Positions 54,131 to 63,705 of a stretch of 64,000 bases of DNA are shown piece after piece. The notes below the pieces were generated by a model. That model did not search any database. It saw nothing but the letters and a program-made list of their open reading frames with translations, and was not told the origin of the DNA. Location of the stretch: the NCBI RefSeq assembly GCF_003610295.1, contig NZ_RAPV01000001.1:1-64000 (forward strand), read 5' to 3'. Position 1 is the first letter of the stretch, and every line of letters begins with the position of its first letter. The translations under genes and the position numbers were made by a program. The stretch is from Paraburkholderia sp. BL23I1N1 (GTDB lineage: Bacteria > Pseudomonadota > Gammaproteobacteria > Burkholderiales > Burkholderiaceae).

Positions 54131-54176
54131 TGGCAAAGACGCGGATTTTCCTTTAAAATCCGCGTCTTGTCTTTTT
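54131..54176 (+). terminator. Strong terminator between rpoA and rplQ
   Basis: AAGACGCGGATTTT (54136-54149) and AAAATCCGCGTCTT (54155-54168) make a perfect 14-bp stem with loop CCTTT, followed by GTCTTTTTT. TAAAAT at 54154-54159 in the 3' arm could be a -10, with a poor TGGCAA -35 17 bp away. Confidence 0.85.
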
Positions 54177-54273
54177 TCACTACCGGCCCGTGCACTCGTC
54201 ATCATTGGGAAACCGAGGGTCGACCGAGCGCGATAGAAGAGCTGGACCAAAACTTTGAATCAAAGGAATTAAC

Positions 54274-54666
54274 ATGCGTCACCGTCATGGTCTGCGGAAA
54301 CTGAACCGCACGAGCAGCCACCGTCTGGCAATGCTCCGTAACATGTCCAACTCGTTGATCGAGCACGAAGTCATCAAGACGACGCTGCCGAAGGCGAAAG
54401 AACTCCGTAAAGTCGTCGAGCCGCTGATCACGCTCGGCAAGAAGCCGTCGCTGGCAAATCGTCGTCTGGCGTTCAACCGCCTGCGCGATCGTGACTCGGT
54501 CACGAAGCTGTTCGAAGTCCTCGGCCCGCGTTACGCTACCCGTCCGGGCGGCTACCTGCGCGTCCTGAAGTTCGGCTTCCGCGTCGGCGACAACGCACCG
54601 ATGGCACTGGTCGAATTGCTCGACCGTCCGGAAGTCGAAGAAGTTGAAGTGCAAGAAGCTGAGTAA
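54274..54666 (+). CDS. rplQ: 50S ribosomal protein L17
   Basis: 130 residues. [20 protein letters not shown] is the hallmark start; the tail ends [11 protein letters not shown]17 lies near the tunnel exit. Preceded by AAAGGAAT. It is cut off from rpoA by a terminator, so it probably has its own promoter, and a second terminator follows. Confidence 0.98.
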   Translation: MRHRHGLRKLNRTSSHRLAMLRNMSNSLIEHEVIKTTLPKAKELRKVVEPLITLGKKPSLANRRLAFNRLRDRDSVTKLFEVLGPRYATRPGGYLRVLKFGFRVGDNAPMALVELLDRPEVEEVEVQEAE

Positions 54667-54683
54667 GCTTTTTAGCATCGAAG

Positions 54684-54714
54684 AAAAAAGCCAGGCATCG
54701 AGCCTGGCTTTTTT
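54684..54714 (+). terminator. rplQ terminator
   Basis: AAAAAAGCCAGG - CATCG - AGCCTGGCTTTTTT: a rho-independent terminator with matching A and T runs, ending the large ribosomal-protein block. Confidence 0.95.
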
Positions 54715-54858
54715 GTTTTATGGCGGCGAATTTCATAGTGGCATGTCGATCACGGCGGCCAAATGCCGCATGCACACGGCGGCGGCGTCTGCGGCATCGC
54801 AAGGCTAGGTGATACGATATCGGCACCTGAATCGTGCCTGTGCGGAGCCTTTGTGAGC

Positions 54859-55185
54859 ATGAATGTGACCTTGATTCTGACGACGGTACCCGATGCCGGC
54901 GTTGCTCAGAAGCTCACCGAGGATGCACTGGCCGCGCGGCTATGCGCCTGCGTCACGCAGTTGGGCACCGTGTTGTCCAGCTATCACTGGCAGGGCACGA
55001 TCGAAGCGGCGCAGGAGATTCAGTTACTGTTCAAGACGAGCGCCGCACGCGCGCTGGAACTCGAGCAGTACATTCAGGCGCACCATCCCTACGACACGCC
55101 GGAAATCCTCTCGTGGCAAGCTACGGCATCGGCCGCATACGGCCAGTGGATCACCGCTGAAACCCAACGTCCTCTCCATGTTTAA
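54859..55185 (+). CDS. cutA: Divalent-cation tolerance protein CutA
   Basis: 108 residues from ATG 54859 (MNVTLILTTVPDAGVAQKLT). A GTG two codons earlier (54853) sits closer to GGAG at 54844-54847 and is an alternative. The family core ALAARLCACVTQL and HHPYDTPEILSW are present. CutA1 forms stable trimers; its role in metal tolerance is not well settled. Its stop codon overlaps the dsbD start, so the two are translationally coupled, as in many betaproteobacteria. Confidence 0.93.
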   Translation: MNVTLILTTVPDAGVAQKLTEDALAARLCACVTQLGTVLSSYHWQGTIEAAQEIQLLFKTSAARALELEQYIQAHHPYDTPEILSWQATASAAYGQWITAETQRPLHV

Positions 55186-57052
55186 CGGTCTCAACCGAGG
55201 TGCGCGCAATGCACTGCGCACCGTTCTTTTCTTGCTTGGCTGCCTGATCCTCGCGCAGTTCGGCACGCTTGCCCATGCTGCGGATGACTTCCTCGATCCC
55301 GCCATCGCCTTCAAATTCAGCGCGACCGAGAAACCCGGCGAGATCAACGTCACCTACAAGATCGCGGACGGTTACTACATGTACCGCGAGCGCTTCGCGT
55401 TTGCGACCCGTAACGGGACGACGACGATCGGCGAGCCGCAATTGCCGGCTGGCCACGTCAAGTTCGATCAGACCTTCAACAAGAACGTCGAAACCTATCG
55501 CAATGAGCTGACGATCCGTATTCCCGTCAAGCAGGCGGCCGGGCCGTTCGATCTCGCCGTTACGTCTCAAGGCTGTGCCGATGCCGGCATCTGCTACCCG
55601 CCGATGGAGCGCGTGTATCACGTGAGCGGTGAGGCGTTGCAGGCGGCCGGTAGCGTAGCGCCCGCTGCCGCCACGCAACCATCCGCGGCAGCGGGCGCGT
55701 CATGGTATGAGCGTGCCACCAGCGCCGACTATGCGCAGTCGCTACTGCAAGGTGGTGGCTTTTTCGCGATCATCGGGCTCTATTTCTTGGCCGGCGCGGT
55801 GCTCAGTCTGCTGCCGTGCTCGTATCCGATGATTCCGATCCTCTCTGCAATCATCATTGGCGAAGGCGCGCGGGTGACGCGTGCCCGTGGCTTTGCGCTA
55901 TCGCTTGCGTACGTGATCGGCATGGCGCTCGTGTACACGGCGCTTGGCATTGCGGCAGCGCTCGTTGGGCAAAGTCTCGGCGCGTGGCTGCAGAACCCAT
56001 GGGTGCTCGGGACGTTCGGCGTACTGTTGACGGTTTTCGCGTTGACGCTGATCGCGGGCTTCGACATCGCATTGCCGCAGCGCTGGCAGGACGGCGTGTC
56101 GCGTGCGTCGACCGGGCGTTCCGGCGGCAAGTTCGCCGCGGTGGCTGTGATGGGCGCGCTGTCCGCGTTGGTGGTCGGCGCCTGCATGACCGCACCGCTA
56201 TTTGCCGTGCTGGCATTCATCGCGCATAAGGGCGACGCGTTGCTCGGCGGAGCGGCGCTATTTTCAATGGGACTCGGGCTCGGCGTGCCCCTCCTGATCA
56301 TTGGGCTCGGCGCCGGTACGTTGCTGCCGCGCGCCGGCGCATGGATGAACGGGGTCAAGGTGTTCTTCGGCGTGGTGCTGCTTGCGGCGGCCCTGTGGAT
56401 CGTCTGGCCGGTGCTCGGTGCGACCGCAACCATGCTGTTGAGCGCGCTGTGGCTGCTGGTCGCCGCGGCCGGGCTCGGTCTTTTCTCGGCACCAGCGGCG
56501 GGCGCTTCCGTCTGGCGCAGGCTCGGCCGGGGTATCGGCGCAGCGCTGGCAATCTGGGCGGCGGTGCTATTGGTCGGCCTCGCTGCTGGCTCCTCCGATC
56601 CGCTGCGCCCGCTAGCTGTCCTGGCCGCGCGCGGCGGCGGAGAGGGCGGCGTGACAAGCGTCTCCAATAACTCGAATACGGCGTCACAGAGCGATCTGAC
56701 GTTCGCTCCGGTGCGCTCCTCGACCGAGCTCGACGAGGCCGTCAAAACGGCTGCGCAGCCCGCTATGCTCGATTTTTACGCAGACTGGTGCGTGAGCTGC
56801 AAGGAGATGGAGAAGTTCACGTTTAGCGATCCGCGTGTCCGTGCGAAGTTGAAGCAGATGAATCTGCTGCGAGCCGACGTCACCGCGAATAACGCCGCCG
56901 ATCAGATGCTTCTCAAGCGTTTCAGCCTGTTCGGGCCACCTGGCATCATCTTTTTCGATCAAGGCGGCAAGGAAGTGCTGCGCGTTGTCGGGTACGAGTC
57001 CGCGGACAAGTTCTTGCGCAGCCTCGATCGGGTGAGCGCACCGGGCGCCTAG
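55178..57052 (+). CDS. dsbD: Thiol:disulfide interchange protein DsbD
   Basis: 624 residues from ATG 55178, just inside the end of cutA. A signal peptide (residues ~1-35) precedes the periplasmic alpha domain with C133/C139 (QGCADAGICYPP). The membrane core of eight segments holds C213 (LLPCSYPMIP) and C336 (GACMTAPL). The C-terminal thioredoxin-like domain has C538-V-S-C541 in ADWCVSCKEME. All six electron-relay cysteines are therefore present. It moves electrons from cytoplasmic thioredoxin to periplasmic DsbC and cytochrome-maturation partners, which fits the resB/ccsB genes further along. Confidence 0.97.
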   Translation: MFNGLNRGARNALRTVLFLLGCLILAQFGTLAHAADDFLDPAIAFKFSATEKPGEINVTYKIADGYYMYRERFAFATRNGTTTIGEPQLPAGHVKFDQTFNKNVETYRNELTIRIPVKQAAGPFDLAVTSQGCADAGICYPPMERVYHVSGEALQAAGSVAPAAATQPSAAAGASWYERATSADYAQSLLQGGGFFAIIGLYFLAGAVLSLLPCSYPMIPILSAIIIGEGARVTRARGFALSLAYVIGMALVYTALGIAAALVGQSLGAWLQNPWVLGTFGVLLTVFALTLIAGFDIALPQRWQDGVSRASTGRSGGKFAAVAVMGALSALVVGACMTAPLFAVLAFIAHKGDALLGGAALFSMGLGLGVPLLIIGLGAGTLLPRAGAWMNGVKVFFGVVLLAAALWIVWPVLGATATMLLSALWLLVAAAGLGLFSAPAAGASVWRRLGRGIGAALAIWAAVLLVGLAAGSSDPLRPLAVLAARGGGEGGVTSVSNNSNTASQSDLTFAPVRSSTELDEAVKTAAQPAMLDFYADWCVSCKEMEKFTFSDPRVRAKLKQMNLLRADVTANNAADQMLLKRFSLFGPPGIIFFDQGGKEVLRVVGYESADKFLRSLDRVSAPGA

Positions 57053-57087
57053 CCCGCACGGTTTTGCCCGCGAGGGCGCGCACAAAA

Positions 57088-57122
57088 AAACGGAGGCGTG
57101 ACTGAAAAGTCCGCCTCCGTTT
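57088..57122. terminator. Bidirectional terminator between dsbD and hemB
   Basis: AAACGGAGGCG and CGCCTCCGTTT form an 11-bp stem around a 13-base loop. On the minus strand a run of seven T follows; on the plus strand TTCCTTTT. It serves the convergent dsbD and hemB. Confidence 0.88.
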
Positions 57123-57183
57123 CCTTTTAAGCGTTCAAGCGTTCAGACCAATGCCGCCCGTCAAGGCGACGCGTCGAACCAAA

Positions 57184-58273
<1,090 letters not shown>

Positions 58274-58274
58274 G

Positions 58275-58383
58275 ATCGAGCAAGGCGCCACGCGCTGACC
58301 TCCCCGCTTCTCCTCCCTGAGCGGGTGCCTGTCGTTTTTCGATTAGGCTGTTTGGCCCGCCGTTAAAGCGGCGGGTTTTTTTA
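58275..58383 (+). ncRNA. Candidate small RNA with CUCCUCCCU loop and rho-independent terminator
   Basis: On the plus strand, opposite to both hemB and engB, the hairpin CCCGCT (58303-58308) / AGCGGG (58320-58325) exposes the 11-base loop TCTCCTCCCTG, complementary to Shine-Dalgarno sequences. A second C-rich stretch, ACCTCCCC, lies just upstream. About 30 bases later CCCGCCG - TTAAAG - CGGCGGG (58356-58375) is followed by seven T, a strong plus-strand terminator with no plus-strand gene to serve. The layout resembles alphaproteobacterial 'Cuckoo' / CcsR RNAs and other C/U-rich riboregulators. The 5' end is a guess; no clear -35 was found. Confidence 0.55.
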
Positions 58384-58432
58384 TGGGCGGTCGAAAAGGC
58401 GTTTTTTTTGCCGATTCGTATGAGCCGCGTGG

Positions 58433-59086
58433 TTACTGCGGCGCGTCTGCTTCGTCCTTCGCGCCGGGGATCAGCCAGCTTTCAATCAGTTCGTGCGCCT
58501 CGTCGATGCCGACGCGTTTGAGCGCTGAAAACAATTGCGCGGTCAATTCGCCCTGGTAACCGGCGGTGCGGTATTCAGCCAAACCTTTCTGCGTCGCGCG
58601 CAAGGCGTTGATGCTTTCCTGGCGCGTCAATTTGTCGCACTTCGTCAGCAGGGTGTGGATCGGCTTGCCGGTCGGCGCGAACCACTCGATCATCCGCCGG
58701 TCCAGATCCGTCAACGGGCGGCGCGAGTCCATCATCAGAATCATGCCGCGCAGTTGCGAGCGCGATTGCAGGTAGGTGGAGAGCAGCGCTTCCCAATGGG
58801 CCTTGGCTGCGCCCGGTACTTCCGCATAACCGTAGCCCGGCAGGTCGACCAGGTGCGCAGTGGGCTCGTCCTCCTTGCCCACGGAGAAATAATTGATGTG
58901 CTGGGTGCGGCCAGGCGTCTTACTGGCGAACGCAAGGCGCTTCTGATTGCACAGAATATTGATGGCCGTGGACTTGCCCGCATTCGAGCGTCCCGCAAAG
59001 CAGATCTCGGGTTGCGCGGTGGCCGGCAGATCACGCAAGTGATTGACGGTCGTGAAAAAGCGGGATTGGTGGAGCAGGAAGGACAT
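58433..59086 (-). CDS. engB: Ribosome-biogenesis GTPase EngB (YihA/YsxC)
   Basis: 217 residues from ATG 59086 ([20 protein letters not shown]). The frame extends 17 codons further to 59137, but homologues begin here. G1 GRSNAGKST is at 32-40, followed by the switch-region [12 protein letters not shown]3 [10 protein letters not shown] and G4 TKCDKL. EngB is needed for 50S assembly. It is divergent from the cytochrome c4 gene. Confidence 0.96.
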   Translation of the reverse strand: MSFLLHQSRFFTTVNHLRDLPATAQPEICFAGRSNAGKSTAINILCNQKRLAFASKTPGRTQHINYFSVGKEDEPTAHLVDLPGYGYAEVPGAAKAHWEALLSTYLQSRSQLRGMILMMDSRRPLTDLDRRMIEWFAPTGKPIHTLLTKCDKLTRQESINALRATQKGLAEYRTAGYQGELTAQLFSALKRVGIDEAHELIESWLIPGAKDEADAPQ

Positions 59087-59167
59087 GATCAGGCCAGAAT
59101 TCGAGACGCCGGGGAACCCGGAGTGGGGACGGGTCAAGCCCGACTGGCGTCTTAGCGATTAGCGAGT

Positions 59168-59179
59168 TATTGTACAATA
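59168..59179. promoter_or_regulatory. Perfect palindrome between engB and the cytochrome c4 gene
   Basis: TATTGTACAATA is a perfect 12-bp palindrome in the divergent intergenic region. It contains TACAAT, a plausible -10 in either direction, so it may be two face-to-face -10 boxes or a regulator site. Confidence 0.4.
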
Positions 59180-59302
59180 CGATGGTTTACTGAAAACCTG
59201 AGGGGGCCAGCCCGCGTGCCTTGGCGGCTCTTAGCGGTCACTCAGTCGCTGTCGTATCTTGCAAAACCTCTAAAATCCCACAAGACGAGACAGGGTGTGC
59301 GA

Positions 59303-59956
59303 ATGAATCGACTGTGCAAGACTCTGATGGTGCTTCAAGTCGCGGCAGGTCTTTCAAGTTTGGCAATTCAGGCACGAGCAGCAGATCCGGCAAAGCCGGA
59401 CATCAATCGGGGGCAGGCAATCGCGGTGCAGGTTTGCGCGTCATGTCACGGTGCGGACGGCAACAGTGCCGGCGGTGCGTATCCGAAGCTGGCGGGCCAG
59501 CATCCCGAGTATCTCGTCAAGCAATTGATGGATTTCAAGACGCAACCGGGCGCCAAGCAGCCCGCGCGCAACAATGCGATCATGGCGGGTATGGCTGCGG
59601 CGCTGTCCGACCAGGACATGGCCAACGTGGCGGCTTATTTTTCGACGCAGACCCCGAAGCCAGGTTACGCGCATAACAAAGACACCGTCCCGCTCGGTCA
59701 GAAGATTTATCGCGGTGGGATTGCCGATAAGGGCGTGCCGGCGTGCGCAAGCTGCCACGGTCCGACCGGTCAGGGGATTCCGTCGCAGTATCCGCGTCTG
59801 TCGGGGCAGTGGGCCGAATACACGGTGGCGCAGTTGACCGCGTTCACGCAGGGTCCGGGCGCACGTAACAACAATGAGGCGATGCATGCCGTTGCATCGC
59901 GTCTGTCGGACAGCGAGATCAAGGCTGTAGCTGATTACATCGCGGGCTTGCACTAG
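59303..59956 (+). CDS. Di-haem cytochrome c4-type protein
   Basis: 217 residues from ATG 59303 (MNRLCKTLMVLQVAAGLSSL); the longer frame to 59216 lacks support. A signal peptide is cut near residue 26-27 (AIQARA / ADPA). Two haem sites, CASCH at 45-49 and CASCH at 148-152, sit in duplicated halves, each followed by a P-x-L-x-G-Q motif (YPKLAGQH, YPRLSGQW). A periplasmic electron carrier, likely to terminal oxidases. It lies directly upstream of the haem-attachment genes resB-ccsB but is separated from them by a terminator. Confidence 0.93.
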   Translation: MNRLCKTLMVLQVAAGLSSLAIQARAADPAKPDINRGQAIAVQVCASCHGADGNSAGGAYPKLAGQHPEYLVKQLMDFKTQPGAKQPARNNAIMAGMAAALSDQDMANVAAYFSTQTPKPGYAHNKDTVPLGQKIYRGGIADKGVPACASCHGPTGQGIPSQYPRLSGQWAEYTVAQLTAFTQGPGARNNNEAMHAVASRLSDSEIKAVADYIAGLH

Positions 59957-60006
59957 GAAGTCCGCACGCAAGTGCAACCGGCCCGGCGAGGCCGGTACAA
60001 AACAAG

Positions 60007-60052
60007 AAAAGGGTGAGGGCGTCGTGCCTACGACAGCCCTTCACCCTTTTTT
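60007..60052 (+). terminator. Terminator between cytochrome c4 gene and resB
   Basis: AAAAGGGTGAGGG ... CCCTTCACCCTTTTTT, a long stem with one bulge and a 17-base loop, ends 20 bp before the resB start. It should separate the cytochrome transcript from resB-ccsB or attenuate read-through. Confidence 0.8.
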
Positions 60053-60072
60053 GCTGTTCAGTCGGAGTATGA

Positions 60073-62295
60073 ATGAGCGTCACCACGTCGGGTTTGCAGT
60101 CGAAGTCGGGCAATCGCATTACGCGCAGCATCATCGAAGTATTGAGTTCGATGCGTTTCGCGATTGCGCTGCTCGTGATTCTGTCGATCGCCAGCATCAT
60201 CGGCACCGTCCTCACGCAGGACGACCCCTATCCCAACTACGTCAATCAGTTCGGCCCGTTCTGGGCGGACATCTTCCGCTCGCTGAGCCTGTACACGGTG
60301 TACAGCTCGTGGTGGTTCATGCTGATTCTCGGCTTTCTGATGGTCTCGGTGTCGCTGTGCGTGATCCGCAACGCGCCGAAAATGATCGCGGACGCCAAGA
60401 GCTGGAAGGACAAGGTTCGCGAAGGCAGCTTGCGCGCGTTTCATCACAAGGGTGAATTCGCGGTGCACGGCACGCGCGCGCAGACCTCGGCGATCCTGGC
60501 TCAACTCTCGGGCAAGCTCGGCTACAAGTTCGTCACACGTGAATCGGATGGCGCGACACTGATCGCCGCCAAGCGTGGCGCGCTGACCAAGTTCGGCTAC
60601 ATCTCCGCTCACCTTGCGATCGTCGTGATCTGCCTGGGCGGTTTGCTGGACAGCAATCTGCCGATCAAGCTGCAAATGTGGCTGTTCGACAAGTCGCCGA
60701 TTCGTAGCAACACCGTGATCAATGAAATTGCGCCGGAGCATCGTCTGTCGCAATCGAACCCGACTTTCCGTGGTTACGCATGGGTGCCGGAAGGCCAGCA
60801 TGTGTCGACGGCCATCCTGAACCAGCCGGACGGCTCGTTGATCCAGGACCTGCCGTTCTCGATCGAGCTGAACAAGTTCATCGTCGACTATTACTCCACG
60901 GGCATGCCGAAGCTGTTCGCGAGCGACATCGTGGTGGTCGATCATAAGACGGGCGCGCGCGTGCCGGCGCGCGTCGAAGTGAACAAGCCGTTCACCTACG
61001 AGGGCGTGTCGATCTATCAGTCGAGCTTCCAGGATGGCGGCTCGCAGATGCGGATGACCGCGTACCCGATGTCCGGCGCGAGCGCGAAAACGGCGCCGTT
61101 CGGCGGCACCATCGGCGGCAATGCGCCGTTGAGCACGGCCACGCCGCTGGCTGACGGCCAGACGGTCGAATTCACCGATTTCCGCGCGATCAACGTCGAA
61201 AACGTCTCGAACGGCAACGGCCAGACCGATGCCCGTGGCGTCGCGGCGCATCGAACCTTGAAAGAAGCGTTCGACGAGCGCCTCGGCTCCGGCGCCAAGA
61301 GCTCCAAGCCGCTCGATCTGCATAATGTCGGCCCGTCGGTGCAATACAAGGTGCGTGACAAGGACGGTCAGGCGCGCGAGTACAACAACTACATGCTGCC
61401 GGTAGACGTTTCGGGCGAAAAGATGTTCCTCGCCGGCATGCGCCTGAATCCGGACGACCCATTCCGCTACCTGCGTATTCCCGCCGACACCGGCGGTACC
61501 GTCAAGGAATGGATGAACCTGCGCGCCACGCTGGAAAATCCGGCGATGCGCGCAGCCGCCGCTCATCGTTTCGCGCTGCGCTCGGTGCCGGGTTCAAACG
61601 CCGAATTGCAACAGCACCTGGAAGAAAGCGCGCTGCGTGTCCTGACCCTGTTTGCCGGCGCGGACAACAGTATCAAGATGCCGAACGGCCAGACGGTTGG
61701 CGGCTTTCAGGCAATCGCCGGGTTCATCGATCATTCGGTGCCGAAGGGCGAGCAGGAAAAGGCCGCGGGCCTGCTGCTGCGCATGCTGGAAGGCGCGACG
61801 TGGGACTTGTGGCAACTGTCGCGTGAGCAGCTGGGCGAGCCGGATGCGCAGGCCAATGCGGACGCCAGCCGATTCATCCAAAGCTCCATCAACGCCATAT
61901 CTGACAGCTTTTTGTATGGATCGCCGGTCTATTTACAGCTTGACTCATTCAAGCAGGTGCAAGCTTCGGTATTTCAGTTGACGCGCGCACCGGGCAAAAA
62001 AGTCGTGTATCTTGGCAGCTTGCTCCTCGTGTTGGGCATCTTTTCGATGTTCTACGTCCGCGAACGGCGCCTCTGGTTCTGGCTTAAAGATACCGATCAC
62101 GGCACGAATGTCGTGATGGCGATGTCGAGCGCGCGCAAAACGCTCGATTTCGAAAAGGAGTTCGTCCAAACGCGCGACGCTGTCGGCGCCGCGCTGGGCG
62201 CCAAACTCGTTGAAGCATCCGACGCCGCCGGCGCCTCCGACAAACCCGGCACTGCCGGCGCGCCGTCCGCACGCCCACAAGATTCGACCCGGTAA
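60073..62295 (+). CDS. resB: Cytochrome c biogenesis protein ResB (Ccs1)
   Basis: 740 residues. Membrane segments appear at about 30-50 (FAIALLVILSIASIIGTVL), 80-100 (WWFMLILGFLMVSVSLCVI), 180-205 and 655-675 (KKVVYLGSLLLVLGIFSMFY). The large periplasmic domain between the last two is typical of ResB. With CcsB it forms the system II haem-export and c-haem synthase complex. AT-poor, with GGAGTATGA-type ribosome sequence just before ATG 60073 (CGGAGT). ccsB follows after four bases. Confidence 0.95.
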   Translation: MSVTTSGLQSKSGNRITRSIIEVLSSMRFAIALLVILSIASIIGTVLTQDDPYPNYVNQFGPFWADIFRSLSLYTVYSSWWFMLILGFLMVSVSLCVIRNAPKMIADAKSWKDKVREGSLRAFHHKGEFAVHGTRAQTSAILAQLSGKLGYKFVTRESDGATLIAAKRGALTKFGYISAHLAIVVICLGGLLDSNLPIKLQMWLFDKSPIRSNTVINEIAPEHRLSQSNPTFRGYAWVPEGQHVSTAILNQPDGSLIQDLPFSIELNKFIVDYYSTGMPKLFASDIVVVDHKTGARVPARVEVNKPFTYEGVSIYQSSFQDGGSQMRMTAYPMSGASAKTAPFGGTIGGNAPLSTATPLADGQTVEFTDFRAINVENVSNGNGQTDARGVAAHRTLKEAFDERLGSGAKSSKPLDLHNVGPSVQYKVRDKDGQAREYNNYMLPVDVSGEKMFLAGMRLNPDDPFRYLRIPADTGGTVKEWMNLRATLENPAMRAAAAHRFALRSVPGSNAELQQHLEESALRVLTLFAGADNSIKMPNGQTVGGFQAIAGFIDHSVPKGEQEKAAGLLLRMLEGATWDLWQLSREQLGEPDAQANADASRFIQSSINAISDSFLYGSPVYLQLDSFKQVQASVFQLTRAPGKKVVYLGSLLLVLGIFSMFYVRERRLWFWLKDTDHGTNVVMAMSSARKTLDFEKEFVQTRDAVGAALGAKLVEASDAAGASDKPGTAGAPSARPQDSTR

Positions 62296-62299
62296 GATC

Positions 62300-63511
62300 A
62301 TGGACTTGACTCAGGTTTCTTCATCCTCCTCTTCACCCTCGCGGCCGCAGAAGACGTTCGCGAGCGAGACACTCAACGTCGCGCAATTCGACGAGCGGCC
62401 GTTTCTGAAGCGCCTCGGTGTCGTCGACTGGCTATTCGCCGCTCTGATGGTCGCGGGCGCGGGGTTCGCGCTGTCGCGCTATTACCCGTTCATGAATTAC
62501 TACGACAAACTGGTGCTGTTCTGCGCAGTGCCGGTGTTCGTCGTACTGGGTTGGCGCTGGAAACCGGTGCGACCGCTGATGGTGGGCATCGCCGCGTTGT
62601 CGCTGCTGGCGATCCAGATTTATCAGGGCGATCTGACCCGCGCGGATAACGCGTTCTTCCTCAAATATTTTCTGTCGAGCCAGTCAGCGATTCTGTGGAT
62701 GAGCGCGCTTTTCGTGTTTGCCACCGTTTTCTACTGGATCGGCTTGCTGTCGCGTTCACCAACCGGCGCCGCGATCGGTTCGAAAATGACGTGGGCCGCC
62801 GTGGTAATGGGCTTCGTCGGTTTGATGGTGCGCTGGTACGAGTCGTACCTGATCGGCGCGGATGTCGGCCATATTCCTATTTCGAACCTGTACGAAGTGT
62901 TCGTGCTGTTCAGCCTGATCACGGCGTTGTTCTATCTGTACTACGAGCAGCACTACAACACGCGTGCGCTCGGCGCATTCGTGCTGCTGGTGATCAGCGC
63001 GGCGGTTGGCTTCCTGATGTGGTATTCGGTTGCGCGTGACGCACAGCAGATTCAGCCGCTCGTGCCGGCGCTGCAGAGCTGGTGGATGAAGATCCACGTG
63101 CCGGCTAACTTCATCGGCTATGGCAGCTTCGCGCTGTCGGCCATGGTTGGCGTTGCGTATCTGGCGAAAGAGCGTGGCGTGCTGGCAGACCGCTTGCCGC
63201 CGCTCGACGTGCTCGACGACGTGATGTACAAGTCGATCGCCGTCGGCTTCGCGTTCTTCACAATCGCGACGATCCTCGGCGCGTTGTGGGCTGCTGAAGC
63301 ATGGGGCGGTTACTGGAGCTGGGACCCGAAGGAAACATGGGCGCTGATCGTCTGGCTGAACTACGCGGCCTGGCTTCATATGCGTTTGATGAAGGGCTTG
63401 CGCGGCGCGGTGGCGGCATGGTGGGCGCTGACCGGTCTGCTGGTGACGACCTTCGCGTTCCTTGGCGTCAATATGTTCCTGTCGGGGCTGCATAGCTACG
63501 GCAAGCTGTAA
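62300..63511 (+). CDS. ccsB: Cytochrome c biogenesis protein CcsB (CcsA family)
   Basis: 403 residues from ATG 62300 (MDLTQVSSSSSSPSRPQ). The open frame extends 30 codons back into resB but that is not needed. About eight membrane segments are visible. The Trp-rich haem-handling motif WGGYWSWDPKETWAL stands near residue 335, and conserved His residues occur in the last segments (YAAWLHMRLMKG, LSGLHSYGKL). Partner of ResB in the system II c-haem synthase. A terminator follows. Confidence 0.95.
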   Translation: MDLTQVSSSSSSPSRPQKTFASETLNVAQFDERPFLKRLGVVDWLFAALMVAGAGFALSRYYPFMNYYDKLVLFCAVPVFVVLGWRWKPVRPLMVGIAALSLLAIQIYQGDLTRADNAFFLKYFLSSQSAILWMSALFVFATVFYWIGLLSRSPTGAAIGSKMTWAAVVMGFVGLMVRWYESYLIGADVGHIPISNLYEVFVLFSLITALFYLYYEQHYNTRALGAFVLLVISAAVGFLMWYSVARDAQQIQPLVPALQSWWMKIHVPANFIGYGSFALSAMVGVAYLAKERGVLADRLPPLDVLDDVMYKSIAVGFAFFTIATILGALWAAEAWGGYWSWDPKETWALIVWLNYAAWLHMRLMKGLRGAVAAWWALTGLLVTTFAFLGVNMFLSGLHSYGKL

Positions 63512-63536
63512 GATCCGCCGTTCTCAGCCGACTAAG

Positions 63537-63569
63537 AACCGCCGCGTGCTTCGCACCGGCGGTTTTTTT
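63537..63569 (+). terminator. ccsB terminator
   Basis: AACCGCCG - CGTGCTTCGCAC - CGGCGGTT then TTTTTT; the loop can also pair GTGC with GCAC. A rho-independent terminator for resB-ccsB. Confidence 0.92.
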
Positions 63570-63705
63570 ACGTATGGCGGAATATTCGCTGCATCCAGTG
63601 TGTTCGTACGAGCAGCACCCAAGGATGGCTGGGCGAGTCGTTAAACAAGCCGATCATCAATATGGCCCCTTAAGATAGACCGATGGGCCCGCAAGGAGCA
63701 GCACG

